Position numbers and translations under genes: made by a program. Positions 1 through 11,040 of a stretch of DNA of 39,716 nt are shown in pieces. This DNA comes from Welwitschia mirabilis (Eukaryota; Gnetophyta; Gnetopsida; Welwitschiales), in NCBI GenBank assembly GCA_051453625.1, contig JBOZIK010000001.1, positions 124,031,256-124,070,971 on the forward strand, read 5' to 3'. The notes below the pieces were generated by a model. The model did not search any database, was not told where the DNA came from, and saw nothing but the letters and a program-made list of their open reading frames with translations. Each line of letters opens with the position of its first letter. The stretch's first letter is position 1.

Positions 1-259
1 TATGTTAATAAAGGAAAAATTAAAATTTGTTCCTATTTTCTGATGTGTCTATTAGTTAATAATATTAAATAATAAAGAAAGAAAAAAGGATAAAAAATAT
101 AATGTTTAATTAAAATAAGAAAAGAGAGGTGTTAAAAAGTTATATTTGGTTTTTAATCCATTCTTTATCCTAATATGGAACCAATTGCATAATCAATTGC
201 ATCACAAATTCTTTCAAAGGTTAACTTCCAATGGAATGATTAGATGATGGGTGTGGAGG

Positions 260-1130
260 TATGTCTTTCTCTAAGTTCACCAAAATCTTATAGATACTAT
301 TTGATCCAATTAAAAGAGGCATCTTTACTACGTAGGCTAGAAAGAGGTTTGAAAATTTTGCTAAATATTTGATCAAATTCTTATGATAATCTACATTTTT
401 GTAAAAAAGATTTAATGTTTTTTTATGTTTGTGGGCTAGGTAGGTAAGTGATTATAAAGACTTATACAAGATTAACTCATATTTCCTTTAATAAAATAAT
501 ATGTTCTAGAACTATGACTTTGCTAATCATAAAGTGAATTTTCTTCTAGTTTAAAATAAGAATTTTTCTATGCATCTAATGAAGAAAAGTTTTAAATTGT
601 AAAGATCGTGCTAAAAAGAGGATCTATAAATAGAAAAATCATCCATGAAAATTTTCATACATAAATCTAACAAGTCAAAGAAAATATCAAGCATACATCA
701 TTCAAATACAACTTGGGCATTACAAAGATTAAACAACATTTTGTTGTAAGTAAAAGATCCATAAGGATAGAGAAATGTGAACTTGTCATGATCCTTAGGA
801 GAAATTTCTATCTCATTATAGCTTGAATATTCATCTATAAAATGGTAAACAAGATTTGTGTAAGTTCTTATAGGATCTAATTAAAGAATGAAAGAGGAAA
901 GTGGTTTTTTTAATATAGCATTAAGATTTTAATAATAAATAAACATTCTTCATTTTATGGTGTGGTTAGTGGAAATAATTTCATTATGTTCATTATGCAC
1001 TAAGGTAATTTTAGACTTCTTAGCTACCATTTGGGTTGAACTCATCTGCTTACTGTTAGAGATAAGATAAATAATTCCATTATCCAAAAGTTTAATTATC
1101 TTATTTTTTACTACTTCCTTTAAGATTAGA
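260..1130 (-). pseudogene. Ty3/gypsy reverse transcriptase, degenerate (element A)
   Basis: The minus-strand translation gives the RT landmarks in order: KLLDNGIIYLISNS (fingers, about 1062-1103), then a stretch like the basic linker before the palm, FIDEYSSYNEI (palm, first catalytic Asp near 833), YPYGSFTYNKMLFNLCNA (about 710-770), and FMDDFSIY (catalytic Asp pair, 638-650). After FMDD the thumb continues with frame changes down to about 260, where a stretch like the 'FIKDFSKIAKPL' connection can be read. Catalytic residues survive, but several stops and at least one frameshift prevent a product. Family assignment is strong; the exact ends are not. Confidence 0.8.
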
Positions 1131-1537
1131 TTGATTTGATGTTATGATTTAATGGAAGGTTTAGTTTTTTCCTTAAGTCATATATGATGCATGTAAATGC
1201 TAGGATCAATAACTCTAATATTAAAAAGGATCCACCCAATGACTTACTTATATTTCCTTAAAATATTTAGTAACTTCTTTGCTTATGATAAAGGGAGAGA
1301 GGAATTAATCACTGTCATAAAAGTAGAGTTATTTCCTAAAAAGGCCTCTCTAAGATTATGGATAAGAGCCTTAAGTTCAATAAAGGATTCATCTTATGTG
1401 ATGATACATAAATCTTATTCTTAATAAAATTCAGAAGTACAAGAATCTTGGATATATGTGAAAGATTCTTGGTTAAAGAGGAAATGTTCTATCTTATGCA
1501 CATGTTCAATTATTTTATCACCAGGAGGTAGTTTATG

Positions 1538-1915
1538 TTAATAAAAATGTTTAATCTCATTATCATATTACCAAAGATATTTCCATTAGATTGTTCTTAT
1601 AGTTAATGAGGGCATTAGAGGTTTCGAGAAAAGTTCTTCCTAAATTGATGAGAAGTCAATTGTGTTTTTCATGTCTAGAACCATAACATCCACTAGATAA
1701 TAACAATTGTCTATCCTAATAATAACATAATTAATTATTCCAAATGATAGGTTTAAAGAATTATCAATAATTTGCAATCGGAATTTGGTGTTTTAAGTTC
1801 TTTCAAACTTATTCTTTATATATGCCATAAGAGAGGAGGTTGACATAGCTCCTAAGTTTATTAGGACTTGTTTTATGTATTCATCTCTAATTTTGATGGT
1901 AATTTTAGGGAAAAT
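1538..1915 (-). pseudogene. Ty3/gypsy aspartic protease, degenerate (element A)
   Basis: Minus-strand reading gives the usual plant Ty3 protease order: a beta-strand KITIKIRDEYIKQVLINLGA, then LQIIDNSLNLSFGIINYV, IIRIDNCYYLVDVMVLDM, and after a one-base slip LGRTFLETSNALINYKNNLM and GNMIMRLNIF. The catalytic Asp expected before L-G-A is Asn (codon at 1856-1858), a single G-to-A change. The enzyme would cleave the gag-pol polyprotein in a live element; here it is dead. Confidence 0.75.
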
Positions 1916-2939
1916 AATCTCTTTATACTTAGGTGAAAACTGATTCTAGATTATTACCCTAGTCTATTATGCTAGGAAATACTTCCTTTTAACATTCATT
2001 CACCTATTTACTATGCACATGTCTTTAAGATATTTTACATTGAAGGTTGTTTTTTTGATGGCTTCTAGAAGAGAAATGTTAATTTTTATTTCCTTAAAGA
2101 TTTTAATGGTTTATAGCTAATTTTTATTAATATTTTTCTTTCTAAGACATTGTGAAATGATAGAGGTTCTTTATAAGTGGGTATGAGTTTTATAATTCTT
2201 ATACTACTTTCTTTTTCTTATTATTTTATATAAGAATTATTTTTTCATCTATTTGATTTTGCTCTAGTTCTTAGTTTATCTCTTTTCTAATTCTAAGATT
2301 AATATCCTTGGTTTCTTCAATGTGATTAGGCTCTATTTCTTCTATGATTTTAATTCTTCTAGCATTCAATTCTAATTTCATTAAAAGTTTATTAGGCTTT
2401 CAATGATTAATAAAAGAGAGAATGTAGTTGTTGTCTTACTCAAGTTGTTGGATTTATTTACATTTTTGATTTTTTTACATTTGTAATTCCATGAAAATTT
2501 TAAAGCTATCCTATAATGGATGTGATAAAGAGGGGTAATGGTTTGATGAGGCATAGTGGAATGAATGGTATTATTTTAAAGATAAAGGGTAATATGGGAA
2601 GATAATAGAAAAGAATTTCTAGACTAACTAGTATGAACTTAACTATGGATGTTGTCCTATTTCCAAGAGATGTTTGAATGGTTCCTCCACCAAGGGTTAT
2701 TAGTATTTGAGTATGCATTGTTTATATGATTCTACCATTGATTTCCTACTATATTAACCTATATATATGGTAGATCAAACACTCAAGTTTTTAAGGTTAT
2801 GGGTCTAGGATGAAAAGTAAGTAATTGTACTCTTCTAGAAAGCTCATCTATTTTGTTTCTAACATTAAAGTTAATAAGTACTCTAAAAACATTTCTAAAT
2901 CTATTAAAAATTGGATTCTAGATGATTTAGTAGGTTTTT

Positions 2940-3260
2940 CCCTCTTATAGCTTTAAAGAATAGATTCTAAATAGTCCCAACCTTGTTCTAATAAAAAATT
3001 TAGGAAGCTATTCCTACTTATCATTTCAAATAACTGTATATTATTTGAGGATAAGCCTTTATGGAAAAAGATAATAATCCTTCTTGGCTTGAATCTGTGT
3101 TAGGAAATTTTTTTAAAATGTACTTAAAACCTTTCTAATATCTATAAGAAAGTCTTATGATATTTTTCTAGATAATTTATATTTTCATACCTTAAGGCAT
3201 TAGTTTTGTGATTTGGATTTTTTTTTTTTAAATGAAGTCCTTGTTTAGGTCAATTAAAGT
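2940..3260 (-). pseudogene. Ty3/gypsy gag remnant (element A)
   Basis: A short minus-strand segment at about 2955-3085 reads FFHKGLSSNNIQLFEMISRN, then a stretch ending QGWDYLESI. This resembles the C-terminal half of the plant retrotransposon gag domain ('FYNGL ... R.LV....GG.FL.K...EAWD.LE.LA'). Upstream to about 3260 there is a weaker match to the 'LYE.WERFK.LLR.CPHHG' stretch, broken by stops. Position and strand fit the protease and RT to its left. Confidence 0.5.
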
Positions 3261-5829
3261 CCTAATAAAAAGAGGTTTTAGGACGTATAATTAAGGTTTT
3301 TATTTTTCTTTTAGGAAGAATATAAAAAATACTAATCTAAGAGCATCTGTAGTGTTAGAAAACTAGGGTATGATTAGTAACACCCATTCAAATTTTTACA
3401 TGCAAATATAGGTATTTCGATTTTAAACGATGAAAATGTTGGATGCATTAGGTAATGGATGGCTTAAAATCTAATCCACATGCTATTAGGTGTTGGAGTA
3501 TATAGGATGATGTCCCTAAACATGATGGTTGAAGGTAATCTCTAAAATTTTCTAAGGGAAGAATTATTAAGGAAATTTAACTAGTTTTGGAATATATATT
3601 AACTTGGATTTTGGGCTAATTATTGATCTAGTAAATGGGCTTGTAAGTTTTTCAATAATTCTTCATTTGAGAAAGGTATGTTATTATAATAAAGGTTCTA
3701 GAAAGCAAATTGTGCATTTAGATTAGGTTATTATGGTTATTGTTCTTCTTGTAATCCTCCATGAGATTAATTTCTAGAAGGAGGTCTTTGCTTATTATTA
3801 TTGCTAGTTCTAGAATTCATGATTTTGATAGATGGGATTCTAACTTAACCTCTTAATTACTACATGTCCAATGCATACAAAATTAGATAGATCTTAGAGG
3901 AAGCCAAAGAGTAAAAATTGTTTTAGACAAATAACAAAGGCTTCAAGTAAAGTTTTAGAATAGAACTCATAAGAAAGTTGGCAAAGCTGGTAAAGTACGA
4001 TAGCCATGTTAGTTTTTTAAAAAATTTACATTTTAAAAAAAGTAAAAATTGAATGTTCTTATAGCATAAAGTGGTTTGGATTACTAGGTACAAAAAAAAA
4101 AATAGCAAAAAATGAAATGGCATAGAACTATGGGAAAACCCTAATTATTTTTTTCTTTTTAAAATTTTTTAAATAGAAATAGGAACATGTAGAAAATTTG
4201 AAACTAATTATTCAATTAAGATGGAAAAAAGAAAACAAAAATAGAAGAAATGTTCTTATGATTTTTTTATCAATTAATGGTTTTTGAAACTTCATTTGAG
4301 CTGCAAACCTACAAAAAACTTATTAGACCTATAACCACAAAGATGAATATGGAAATATATTCAAATTAGAGTGAAAAAATTGATGAAATCTTGATAAAAC
4401 TAAAGGAAAAAAGGGACAACTTGGGGTATCACTAAAAATGAATTAGTTCCTACCAGTAGAAATTATAAAAATGTAAATTAATACCAAAAAAAAATTAGGA
4501 CTACTTTGGATAACACAGGAAACGACTAGTACCAACAAAGGTGTAAGAATACTAAAACATAAACTAAAATGCAAGAAAGAAAAAGATTACAATTCCACTC
4601 TAAAGCTATGATGTTATTATCACAACACTAAAAAGCTATTCAAGGCTAACTTGTGCAGACACTAACCAAGACTCACATTGTTATAAAGCCTTAATGTCAT
4701 TTAATTTAGAAGGATAAATTGAGGTAAAATAAGATTATAATAACATAATACTTCTCTAACTAGAAAAGTATTCAAAACAAAATGTAAATCAAGATTGTGA
4801 TGAAATGGGTTTTTTAATAATAAAAGTAAAAAAGTAAATTATATTTGAAGGAATAACCTAAATATTCTAATAAGAAAGTCTTTAATTGAATAATATAATG
4901 TAAATTCCTAAGTAAAACTTAAAATTTTCAAATCATTATTACTCTTATTTACCACATAAGTAATGGTAAGGTCTCTTACTCACTTTAGTCTTTCACAGCC
5001 TAATGTAGTCATGGAAAGTAGGAAATCAGGTTTAAAGACCATTACACAAGATCAATTATAAATCAAAATGTAAGCAAAGGGGATTCACTTTAAAAAAAAA
5101 GAAAAAAGAATACTTGACAAACATGTAGCTTCATTTAAGCATTAGAAGTCCAACGTAAATTATAACTCAAAATTAAAAATAAAAATCTACTCTATTTTAT
5201 TAAATGATAGAAATTGCAATACATTTAAGAAAGAAAACTAATTATTATATAGAATCATCAAGCTAGCCAACTCCTAAAGGAAAAGCTGAGAAAGACATAG
5301 TGATGATCTTAGGGATGATCTTAGGGATGATCTTATGATCTTAGGCATACAACACTTTTTACTACTAATAAATTATTACTAATAAAGAAACTTAGCTCTT
5401 TTTACAAGTAAAAATAAGTTTAGGGTTTTATAATTAGGATTTCCATTTAGGTTTTACAAGTGAGAATTTGATACTTTTATCATTACATATTTAGCGTCAT
5501 AACTATATTACCATATAATCAATTTCTAGTCATTTTTGTAACGCAACTTCAAAACATAATGTTAAGGATGATCTTCTTTAATAGACCAGTGGCACTAGTG
5601 ATCTAGATGGTGATGCTATTTCATTTTTTGTTATGTTCTCCAAAATACAACATAATAACTAAAATCATCATGAGGAATTGCACAAGTATACAAGTGGTAT
5701 TAAAAATAATAGAGGATATCTTTTTAAGATAAAGTAGTTAATTTAATGTCTTTACTTAAGGTAAATTAGCTTCATATACTTGATCTAAATGTTAATTTTT
5801 ACACGTTATTAAAAGTCACCATATATTTC
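3261..5829. other. AT-rich stretch with no gene seen
   Basis: No coding run matching a known family was found on either strand. It contains homopolymer-rich AT sequence, including poly-T at 3218-3230, and one short tandem repeat near 5302. It should contain the 5' end of element A and upstream parts of element C, but decay hides the boundaries. From about 5640 weak fragments may belong to the zinc-binding end of the element C integrase. Confidence 0.5.
5302..5345. repeat. Short tandem repeat, about 14-bp unit
   Basis: The unit GATGATCTTAGG(GA) is repeated about three times, followed by a shortened copy. It appears to be simple local duplication, with no known function. Confidence 0.7.
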
Positions 5830-6290
5830 ATTATGGTATCATATCTTACCAAGAAATATCAGAACATCATTTTTATTTACATTGATAGATTGATCAACAT
5901 GACTCATTTCATTTTAGTTATGAGTATCAACACTATAGAGGCACTGACCAAACATTTCACAGAAGAAATCTTTAAATTACATGGAATACCATAGATAATT
6001 ATTTCAAATTAAGATCCTAAAATTTTATGAAAATTTTGATAAATCTTCTCCCATCATCTTAGGATTAAGATTTAGTTTAGTAATTCCTATCATCTTAAAA
6101 TAGATGGACAAATGGAGAGGATCAACTAAATTTTGGAAGATATCCTTAGGTATTACATGGTAGGTAAACCTCAGAACTAGGATAGTTATCTAGATTTAGA
6201 AGAATTTTTCTTCAACTAGACCTTTTAAATATCAATATAGTGCTTATATTTTGATGCCATTTATGAAAAGAATTGTTCCACATAGCAACA
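5830..6290 (+). pseudogene. Chromovirus-type integrase, left half (element C)
   Basis: Plus-strand translation follows the catalytic core of Ty3 chromovirus integrase: IYIDRLINMTHFILV (5875-5920), EIFKLHGIP (5962-5990), IIISN-stop-DP (5997-6017), then GQMERIN with the catalytic Glu (about 6105-6127) and ILEDILRYYM. The first Asp position reads Tyr and the second reads Asn before a stop; the Glu remains. The reading breaks at 6290, exactly where element B begins, and resumes at 21841. Orientation is opposite to elements A and B. Confidence 0.75.
6285..6290. repeat. Target-site duplication of element B, left copy
   Basis: GCAACA directly precedes the TGT start of LTR_a and recurs at 21835-21840 directly after LTR_c. 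Five bases (CAACA) would be the usual Ty3 length; six or seven identical bases are present, so one may be chance. Confidence 0.75.
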
Positions 6291-6512
6291 TGTATTAAGA
6301 TGCGAATTTGTGCAATATTGAAGTTCTTAGGTAAACCTATAATTAAAATAACTTCCAAAAAAACACACACTGGTATAGACGGGAGTTCACGCAAATGTCG
6401 TAATCCAACGAAAGCACTAGGCTTAGAGTTAGAGAATTAATTTCACTAATGTATTTTTGTTCTTTTATTCTTAGAAATAATAAAAGGAAATAACTTAAGT
6501 AAATGCAATCCT

Positions 6513-6588
6513 TAAATGAAAATGAAATGGAAGTGAATGGGAATGGAATGCAATGCAATGGAAATGGAATGAAAATGAAAATGAATCC
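6513..6588. repeat. Degenerate (GGAAT)n-like simple repeat in LTR_a
   Basis: A run of ATGGAATG, ATGCAATG and AAATGAAT units; a counterpart lies in LTR_b at about 18070-18145. Confidence 0.6.
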
Positions 6589-7060
6589 TACTTAGATCTT
6601 AGTCTTTCTTTCATAAAGACCACTTCTCTATAACATATATCAAAGAAGAAGACTATTCACTAGTTCTCAATTAATATAAACTATGAGATCTACACAAGTA
6701 AGACTTAAAATGCAATATGGAAAGAAAGAAATAAACAATGCAAATCTATTCCACCAAACAAGGTTAATCTTAACAAAGGTTGCCTTTAAGATCTAAATAA
6801 ACCAAAGCCTGTCACTAGCTAAGATCAACTTAAATCATGAGGAAGATGTACAATAATGAGATGAAAGAAGAATTTGTATTAATCCCATGAAATTAGAATA
6901 ACATCCACTTAAAACATTAGAATAATAACACCTCAATAAGAGAGACACAGCCTGATATCAAGAAGACTCCTTTCTGCAGCATGGAATGGACCTCTCGCCC
7001 TTCAAGCTTCCATCAAAAGTATCATGTATAAAAGATGGAAGGGAATGAAGGAGGAGAAGG

Positions 7061-7070
7061 GTATTTATAG
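7061..7070 (-). promoter_or_regulatory. Putative TATA box of LTR_a
   Basis: The minus strand reads CTATAAATAC within the LTR. The same box is kept in LTR_b (18613-18622) and almost unchanged in LTR_c (21230-21239), as expected for the core promoter driving minus-strand element transcription. The start site is not determined. Confidence 0.55.
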
Positions 7071-7190
7071 ATTTTCCAAGGAGGAATTTAAAGGCAAACC
7101 CTAAAGGCAAGAAATAGAAACCCTAACGATCCACATGGGTCGTTTGATCCCATTTATAATAGAATTTATTGCTATAGTGTAAAAATAGTT

Positions 7191-7446
7191 GTTGTCTCAT
7201 ATGTTGTCCACACGACAAGGGAGATAACACTGCCTTAATACCTTGGGCAGTGTACCATGTGCTATCATTAGCTCCATGGGTTATCTATGTGTAGTTCTGA
7301 TGCTGTCATCCTGTCTGTCATTCGGATGACTATACAGTCGATGCCCTATTAACGTGTGCCCCATGTGTTGCTGTCGGTGCTACAGGTTCCAATCACATCA
7401 TTAGTATGGTCATCCTATCTATCGTGGAGATGATGGAAAGGATGAC
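7191..7446. repeat. Three 38-bp palindromes in LTR_a
   Basis: Copies lie at 7191-7228, 7305-7335 (part) and 7409-7446. The last has arms GTCATCCTATCTATC and GATGATGGAAAGGATGAC around a short loop. They belong to the dispersed family described in the findings. Confidence 0.65.
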
Positions 7447-7672
7447 GCACTTCTTTTGCTTTTTTCTCAGTCTTTGTATTATAAAATCTTTTCTTCAAAC
7501 CAGTAGTATCAGAATAAAACCAGAAAACTATCAATAATGCAAAATATCACATGTTTTACTAATCATCATAACAAATCCTTATAATCATCAGTATTACACA
7601 AAAACCTGTATGAATGTCCTATAAAAGTACTCAAAATACACCATTAAATTCCCACAAATTGGCATCACAACA

Positions 7673-7684
7673 TAGCCCCCTACT
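7673..7684 (-). other. Polypurine tract of element B
   Basis: The minus strand reads AGTAGGGGGCTA a few bases before the LTR start (TGTGATGCC). That is the place and composition expected for the plus-strand DNA primer in reverse transcription. The same tract borders LTR_b at 19197-19208, supporting both LTR ends. Confidence 0.6.
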
Positions 7685-9010
7685 TAACCTTGTTAGTCTC
7701 TAACAAAGTAAGTGATTAACTAGATTGTAAACCAATTTGTTTAAGATAAAAAATAATGCCTGTAAACTAAGTCCATAGATAATTATATCATTAGTAGGTA
7801 GTTAATACAAGTACTGAAAATTTTCCTAATCCCACTACTTAAACATGTCACTATGGAATGAATGCAATACACATATAGAAATCATGAAGTAAAACATGAT
7901 GACTTAAAAAGTGAAACTGTGTATGCATAATCTGGATCATCATGACAACTGAAGTAGTTTTTATATTTGCATAATTCAGAAAAACATGTGCTATAGAAAA
8001 CATGTGCAAGTACTAATGAATCCTACATGATAAAGTGCATAAATGTGCTAAAAATTTTATTCAAATTGTATGAAGAACACATTAAAAAAAAAATCATCAA
8101 AATTTGATCATAAAAGCTCAGGACTGCTAAAAATTGTGTGTTGATTTTACTAGATTAATGCACAAAAAGGCATCTTATCCCCCCCACTCCCCCTCTCCAA
8201 TAGAAGAAGTAAGACATCTTAAATTGCACCTGTAATAAAAAAGTAAGTGTCGTCCCCTCTATCATGGGGATGATAGAAGAAGACTTTATACTCTGAAACA
8301 GCAGATATGGAGAGGAAGATGAGATCTAAAAAACTCAAAGAATCAGAAAATATAAGAATGCAAGGTAAAGAAGAGAGCGACCTGAAAAATAAAATGAATG
8401 CAGGGCCTAAAGGATGAATGCATAATGGAGAAATGGAAAAGAATCGTAGAGAAAAATACTACTCAAAGATGCCTCAAATATGTCCAAATGCATGAAAAGC
8501 TAGAACTCATCAGATCAAGGTAACCTGTCATACAAAGACAATCATCCTCTAGAAAAAATTACAAGAGACTAGAAAATGCTTAGGCCCATGATATAGTGCT
8601 TGAAAAAGTATAAGAAAATAACTTTGGAAATTCCAACAAAATAACTAAAGAAAAACAAAATGAAAATGAACAATAAGGAACATGAAGAAGATTGTGTTAT
8701 TATCCTAAATGCCATCCTAACAAATTCCTATAGTAACAATAATAAATCACTTGATTAATGATGCATGACATAATGTATAAATTCATAAAGTTCCACTCAA
8801 TAGGGCAATGATTATGATGATGTTAAGTATGCTAATCTTATCAAACAATAAATGATAAAATAAAAATCTATTTAAAATACAAGAACTTATAAGATACCAT
8901 GTCAAAACAAATACTAAAATTCATAACGTAGAGTAATCATGTGGAAGTACTAGAAATAAAAGAAAAGTGATTTATTTTTCCATGATGAAAGGAGTGCAAC
9001 CACTGTCAAA

Positions 9011-9110
9011 NNNNNNNNNNNNNNNNNNNNNNNNNNNNNNNNNNNNNNNNNNNNNNNNNNNNNNNNNNNNNNNNNNNNNNNNNNNNNNNNNNNNNNNNNN
9101 NNNNNNNNNN
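9011..9110. other. Assembly gap, 100 N
   Basis: Exactly 100 N. Sequence before the gap (about 8835-9010) and after it (about 9111-9290) are versions of the same segment, differing at roughly one base in ten by eye. The second noncoding copy (20400-20585) has the segment only once. Confidence 0.95.
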
Positions 9111-9444
9111 TGTTATCAAACAATGAATGATAAAATAAAAACCTACTTAAAATGCAAGGACTTATAAGCTACCATGTTAATAACAAACACTAAAATCCAT
9201 AAAGTAGAGTAATCATGTGGAAGTACTAGAAATAAAAGAAAAGTGATTTATTTTTCCATAATGAGGGGAGTGCAACCACTGTCAGAGGAGTAAGGACCCA
9301 TACAGCATGGCCGACTGACCCCCAGTGGAGTTTCCACAACTATCATATTGCACTGTCAAAGGCCCTTCTTGGGAAAATTTGCCCCGATAGGACATCAGAA
9401 TTACCATGTGTGTAAGGATATAACATGAAAGATTATGGTAGTTT

Positions 9445-9508
9445 TATTTTCTTTTCTTTTCTTTTCTCTTTCTTCCTTTTATTTTTTTTCTTTTTTTCTT
9501 TTTTTTTA
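9445..9508. repeat. Polypyrimidine tract (polypurine on the element strand)
   Basis: Almost pure C/T on the plus strand with TTTTC repeats; a shorter version is at 20745-20785. It lies in the 3' noncoding region of element B, downstream of pol in the element's own direction. Confidence 0.7.
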
Positions 9509-9919
9509 AAGATGAGTATCATTCCACATGATCAAGTATTTGTAAGGATAAAAGTAAAGAAATGAGATGAGTAATAACATAAGATTCTACAAAAAAAAAA
9601 AAAAACCTAATTACTTACATTATTGAAAGATAATAAAAGAATTAAGGAATTTTCCTTCAAAATGAAGTCCATAGACATATGAATGTCTAAAAATTAAATT
9701 AAGCCAATTTTTATCATTGTAAATGCCCAAAGTAAAATATTACTCATCATAGAAACTCTATAAGTAAATACAGATGTCAAGTTAAAAATGTTCAAGTGAG
9801 AACATGATGTTAATCAAAAGAATGAGTTAAGAAAGAATTTAGATAATGGCAAAAGGAAGGTCTTCCTCTTGAAGAGAGGATTCCAAAACAAGTGCTTCTA
9901 TTATGTTCAAGGTTTTATC

Positions 9920-11040
9920 AGAGAATGACTCATATAGGTTTAACCTTTATCCATTGACTTTTTGGATTTTTTTAGTGTTGATCAGAAATTTCAACTGAGC
10001 TATTTGAATGTACTTTTTCGATAAGATAAGGGCCTAACCATTTAGAAGTTAACTTGTTATGTAGAAGGTGTACTNNNNNNNNNNNNNNNNNNNNNNNNNN
10101 NNNNNNNNNNNNNNNNNNNNNNNNNNNNNNNNNNNNNNNNNNNNNNNNNNNNNNNNNNNNNNNNNNNNNNNNNNNNNNNNNNNNNNNNNNNNNNNNNNNN
10201 NNNNNNNNNNNNNNNNNNNNNNNNNNNNNNNNNNNNNNNNNNNNNNNNNNNNNNNNNNNNNNNNNNNNNNNNNNNNNNNNNNNNNNNNNNNNNNNNNNNN
10301 NNNNNNNNNNNNNNNNNNNNNNNNNNNNNNNNNNNNNNNNNNNNNNNNNNNNNNNNNNNNNNNNNNNNNNNNNNNNNNNNNNNNNNNNNNNNNNNNNNNN
10401 NNNNNNNNNNNNNNNNNNNNNNNNNNNNNNTAATTTTTGAAGCATTTTCTTGATCTCTCTATTTGCATTTTTAGCTAGGCCATTGGTTTGAGGATGATAA
10501 GCACAAGAAACTCTATGTTCAACACCAATGGATAGAAGAAGTTTTTGAAAAAGGTGGTTAATGAAATGGGCACCTTAATCACTAATGATAATATGTGGAA
10601 ATCCAAATCGTTGAAAAATATGAGTTTAAACAAAGTTACACATGATTCAAGCATCATTTTTGATGGTAGAATCTGCTTTAACTCATTTAGTAACATAATC
10701 CACATCTAATAAAATATAATTTTTCTCATTAGAAGATGGTAAAATTAGGCCCAGAAAGTCAATTCTCCAATAATTAAAAGGTTTGCATTCAAGTATAGGT
10801 TTGAGGGGCATGTCATGAGAATAAGTGAGACTATCATAACATTGACAAGCATCACACTTCCGTGAAAAGTTAAATGAATCCTTGAAAAGAGTTGGCCAAT
10901 AGAATCCTGAGTGCAGTATTTTCATGATGGTCTTTTGGCCATAAAGTGTCCCCTACAAACTCCACTATGATAAAGAGTTAAAATTTCTAAAGTTTCCCAT
11001 TCAGGCATACATTTATACATAATTTAATCTTTGCAATGTC
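9920..11040 (-). pseudogene. Ty3/gypsy integrase, degenerate (element B)
   Basis: Integrase inserts element DNA into the host genome. Minus-strand reading from the right gives PHLYRHCKD and YHSGVCRGHF (zinc-binding His residues, about 10945-11030), KCDACQCY (zinc-binding Cys pair, about 10845), FNYWRIDFLGLILPSS (first catalytic Asp, about 10745-10785), and IIISD-stop-GAHF (second Asp, 10568-10592). It continues YHPQTNGLAKNANREIKKML (about 10440-10500), then after the gap the C-terminal LTSKWLGPYLIEKVHSNSSV (about 9985-10050). The stop after SD (10575-10577) is CAA to TAA. The third catalytic Glu is replaced or unclear in the PQTNG...K stretch. Frameshifts and the 356-N gap break it further. 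Confidence 0.85.
10075..10430. other. Assembly gap, 356 N, inside integrase
   Basis: Flanking reading frames are both integrase (core at right, C-terminal domain at left), and about 120 codons fit between them. The gap looks sized and correctly placed. Confidence 0.95.

Larger units (their letters stand above)
1..3900 (-). mobile_element. Element A: degenerate Ty3/gypsy retrotransposon remnant
   Basis: Three retroviral-type domains lie in the expected minus-strand order: gag (about 2950-3260), aspartic protease (about 1538-1915) and RT (about 260-1130). RNase H and integrase would lie beyond the left edge. Domain spacing and wording match plant Ty3/gypsy polyproteins. No LTR, primer-binding site or target duplication could be placed; the right limit near 3900 is a guess, because sequence to about 5640 is AT-rich and featureless. 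All domains carry stops and frameshifts, so this is an old dead copy. It is a different family from element B, whose linker and RT wording differ. Confidence 0.75.
6291..7669 (-). repeat. LTR_a, 3' LTR of element B
   Basis: 1379 bp, starting TGTATTAAGATGC and ending GGCATCACA on the plus strand (TG...CA). It aligns along its length to 17848-19193 and, from 7005, to 21173-21834. It carries a minus-strand TATA box at 7061-7070, a GGAAT-rich simple repeat at 6513-6588 and three copies of the 38-bp palindrome. By eye it is closer to LTR_c than to LTR_b; both keep the segment near 7210-7250 that LTR_b lacks. Confidence 0.8.
7670..9919 (-). other. Element B 3' noncoding region, copy 1
   Basis: About 2.1 kb between the end of pol and the 3' LTR. 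Athila-type elements often carry an env-like gene here; none is readable. It contains one 38-bp palindrome (8249-8284), a C-rich run at 8178-8200 (G-rich on the transcript strand), a GC-richer block at 9290-9410 and a long CT tract at 9445-9508. It aligns to 19194-21072 nearly throughout. A 100-N gap (9011-9110) has the same roughly 180-bp sequence on both sides. Confidence 0.65.

Noticed and set aside
1197-1424. 75-codon plus-strand open frame
   Set aside because: It lies opposite the degenerate element A region and has no recognisable domain; expected by chance in AT-rich DNA.
2506-2718. 70-codon minus-strand open frame between protease and gag of element A
   Set aside because: On the right strand but hydrophobic and without gag or protease motifs; it may be decayed spacer and is not supportable as a gene.
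6343-6558. 71-codon minus-strand open frame near the LTR_a start
   Set aside because: Lies inside an LTR, low complexity, and not kept in LTR_b.
6291-9851. Initial reading of a single 3.5-kb LTR (left) matching 17848-21072 (right)
   Set aside because: The polypurine tract at 7673-7684 and the end of LTR_c at 21834 show the LTR is about 1.38 kb and the rest is 3' noncoding region.
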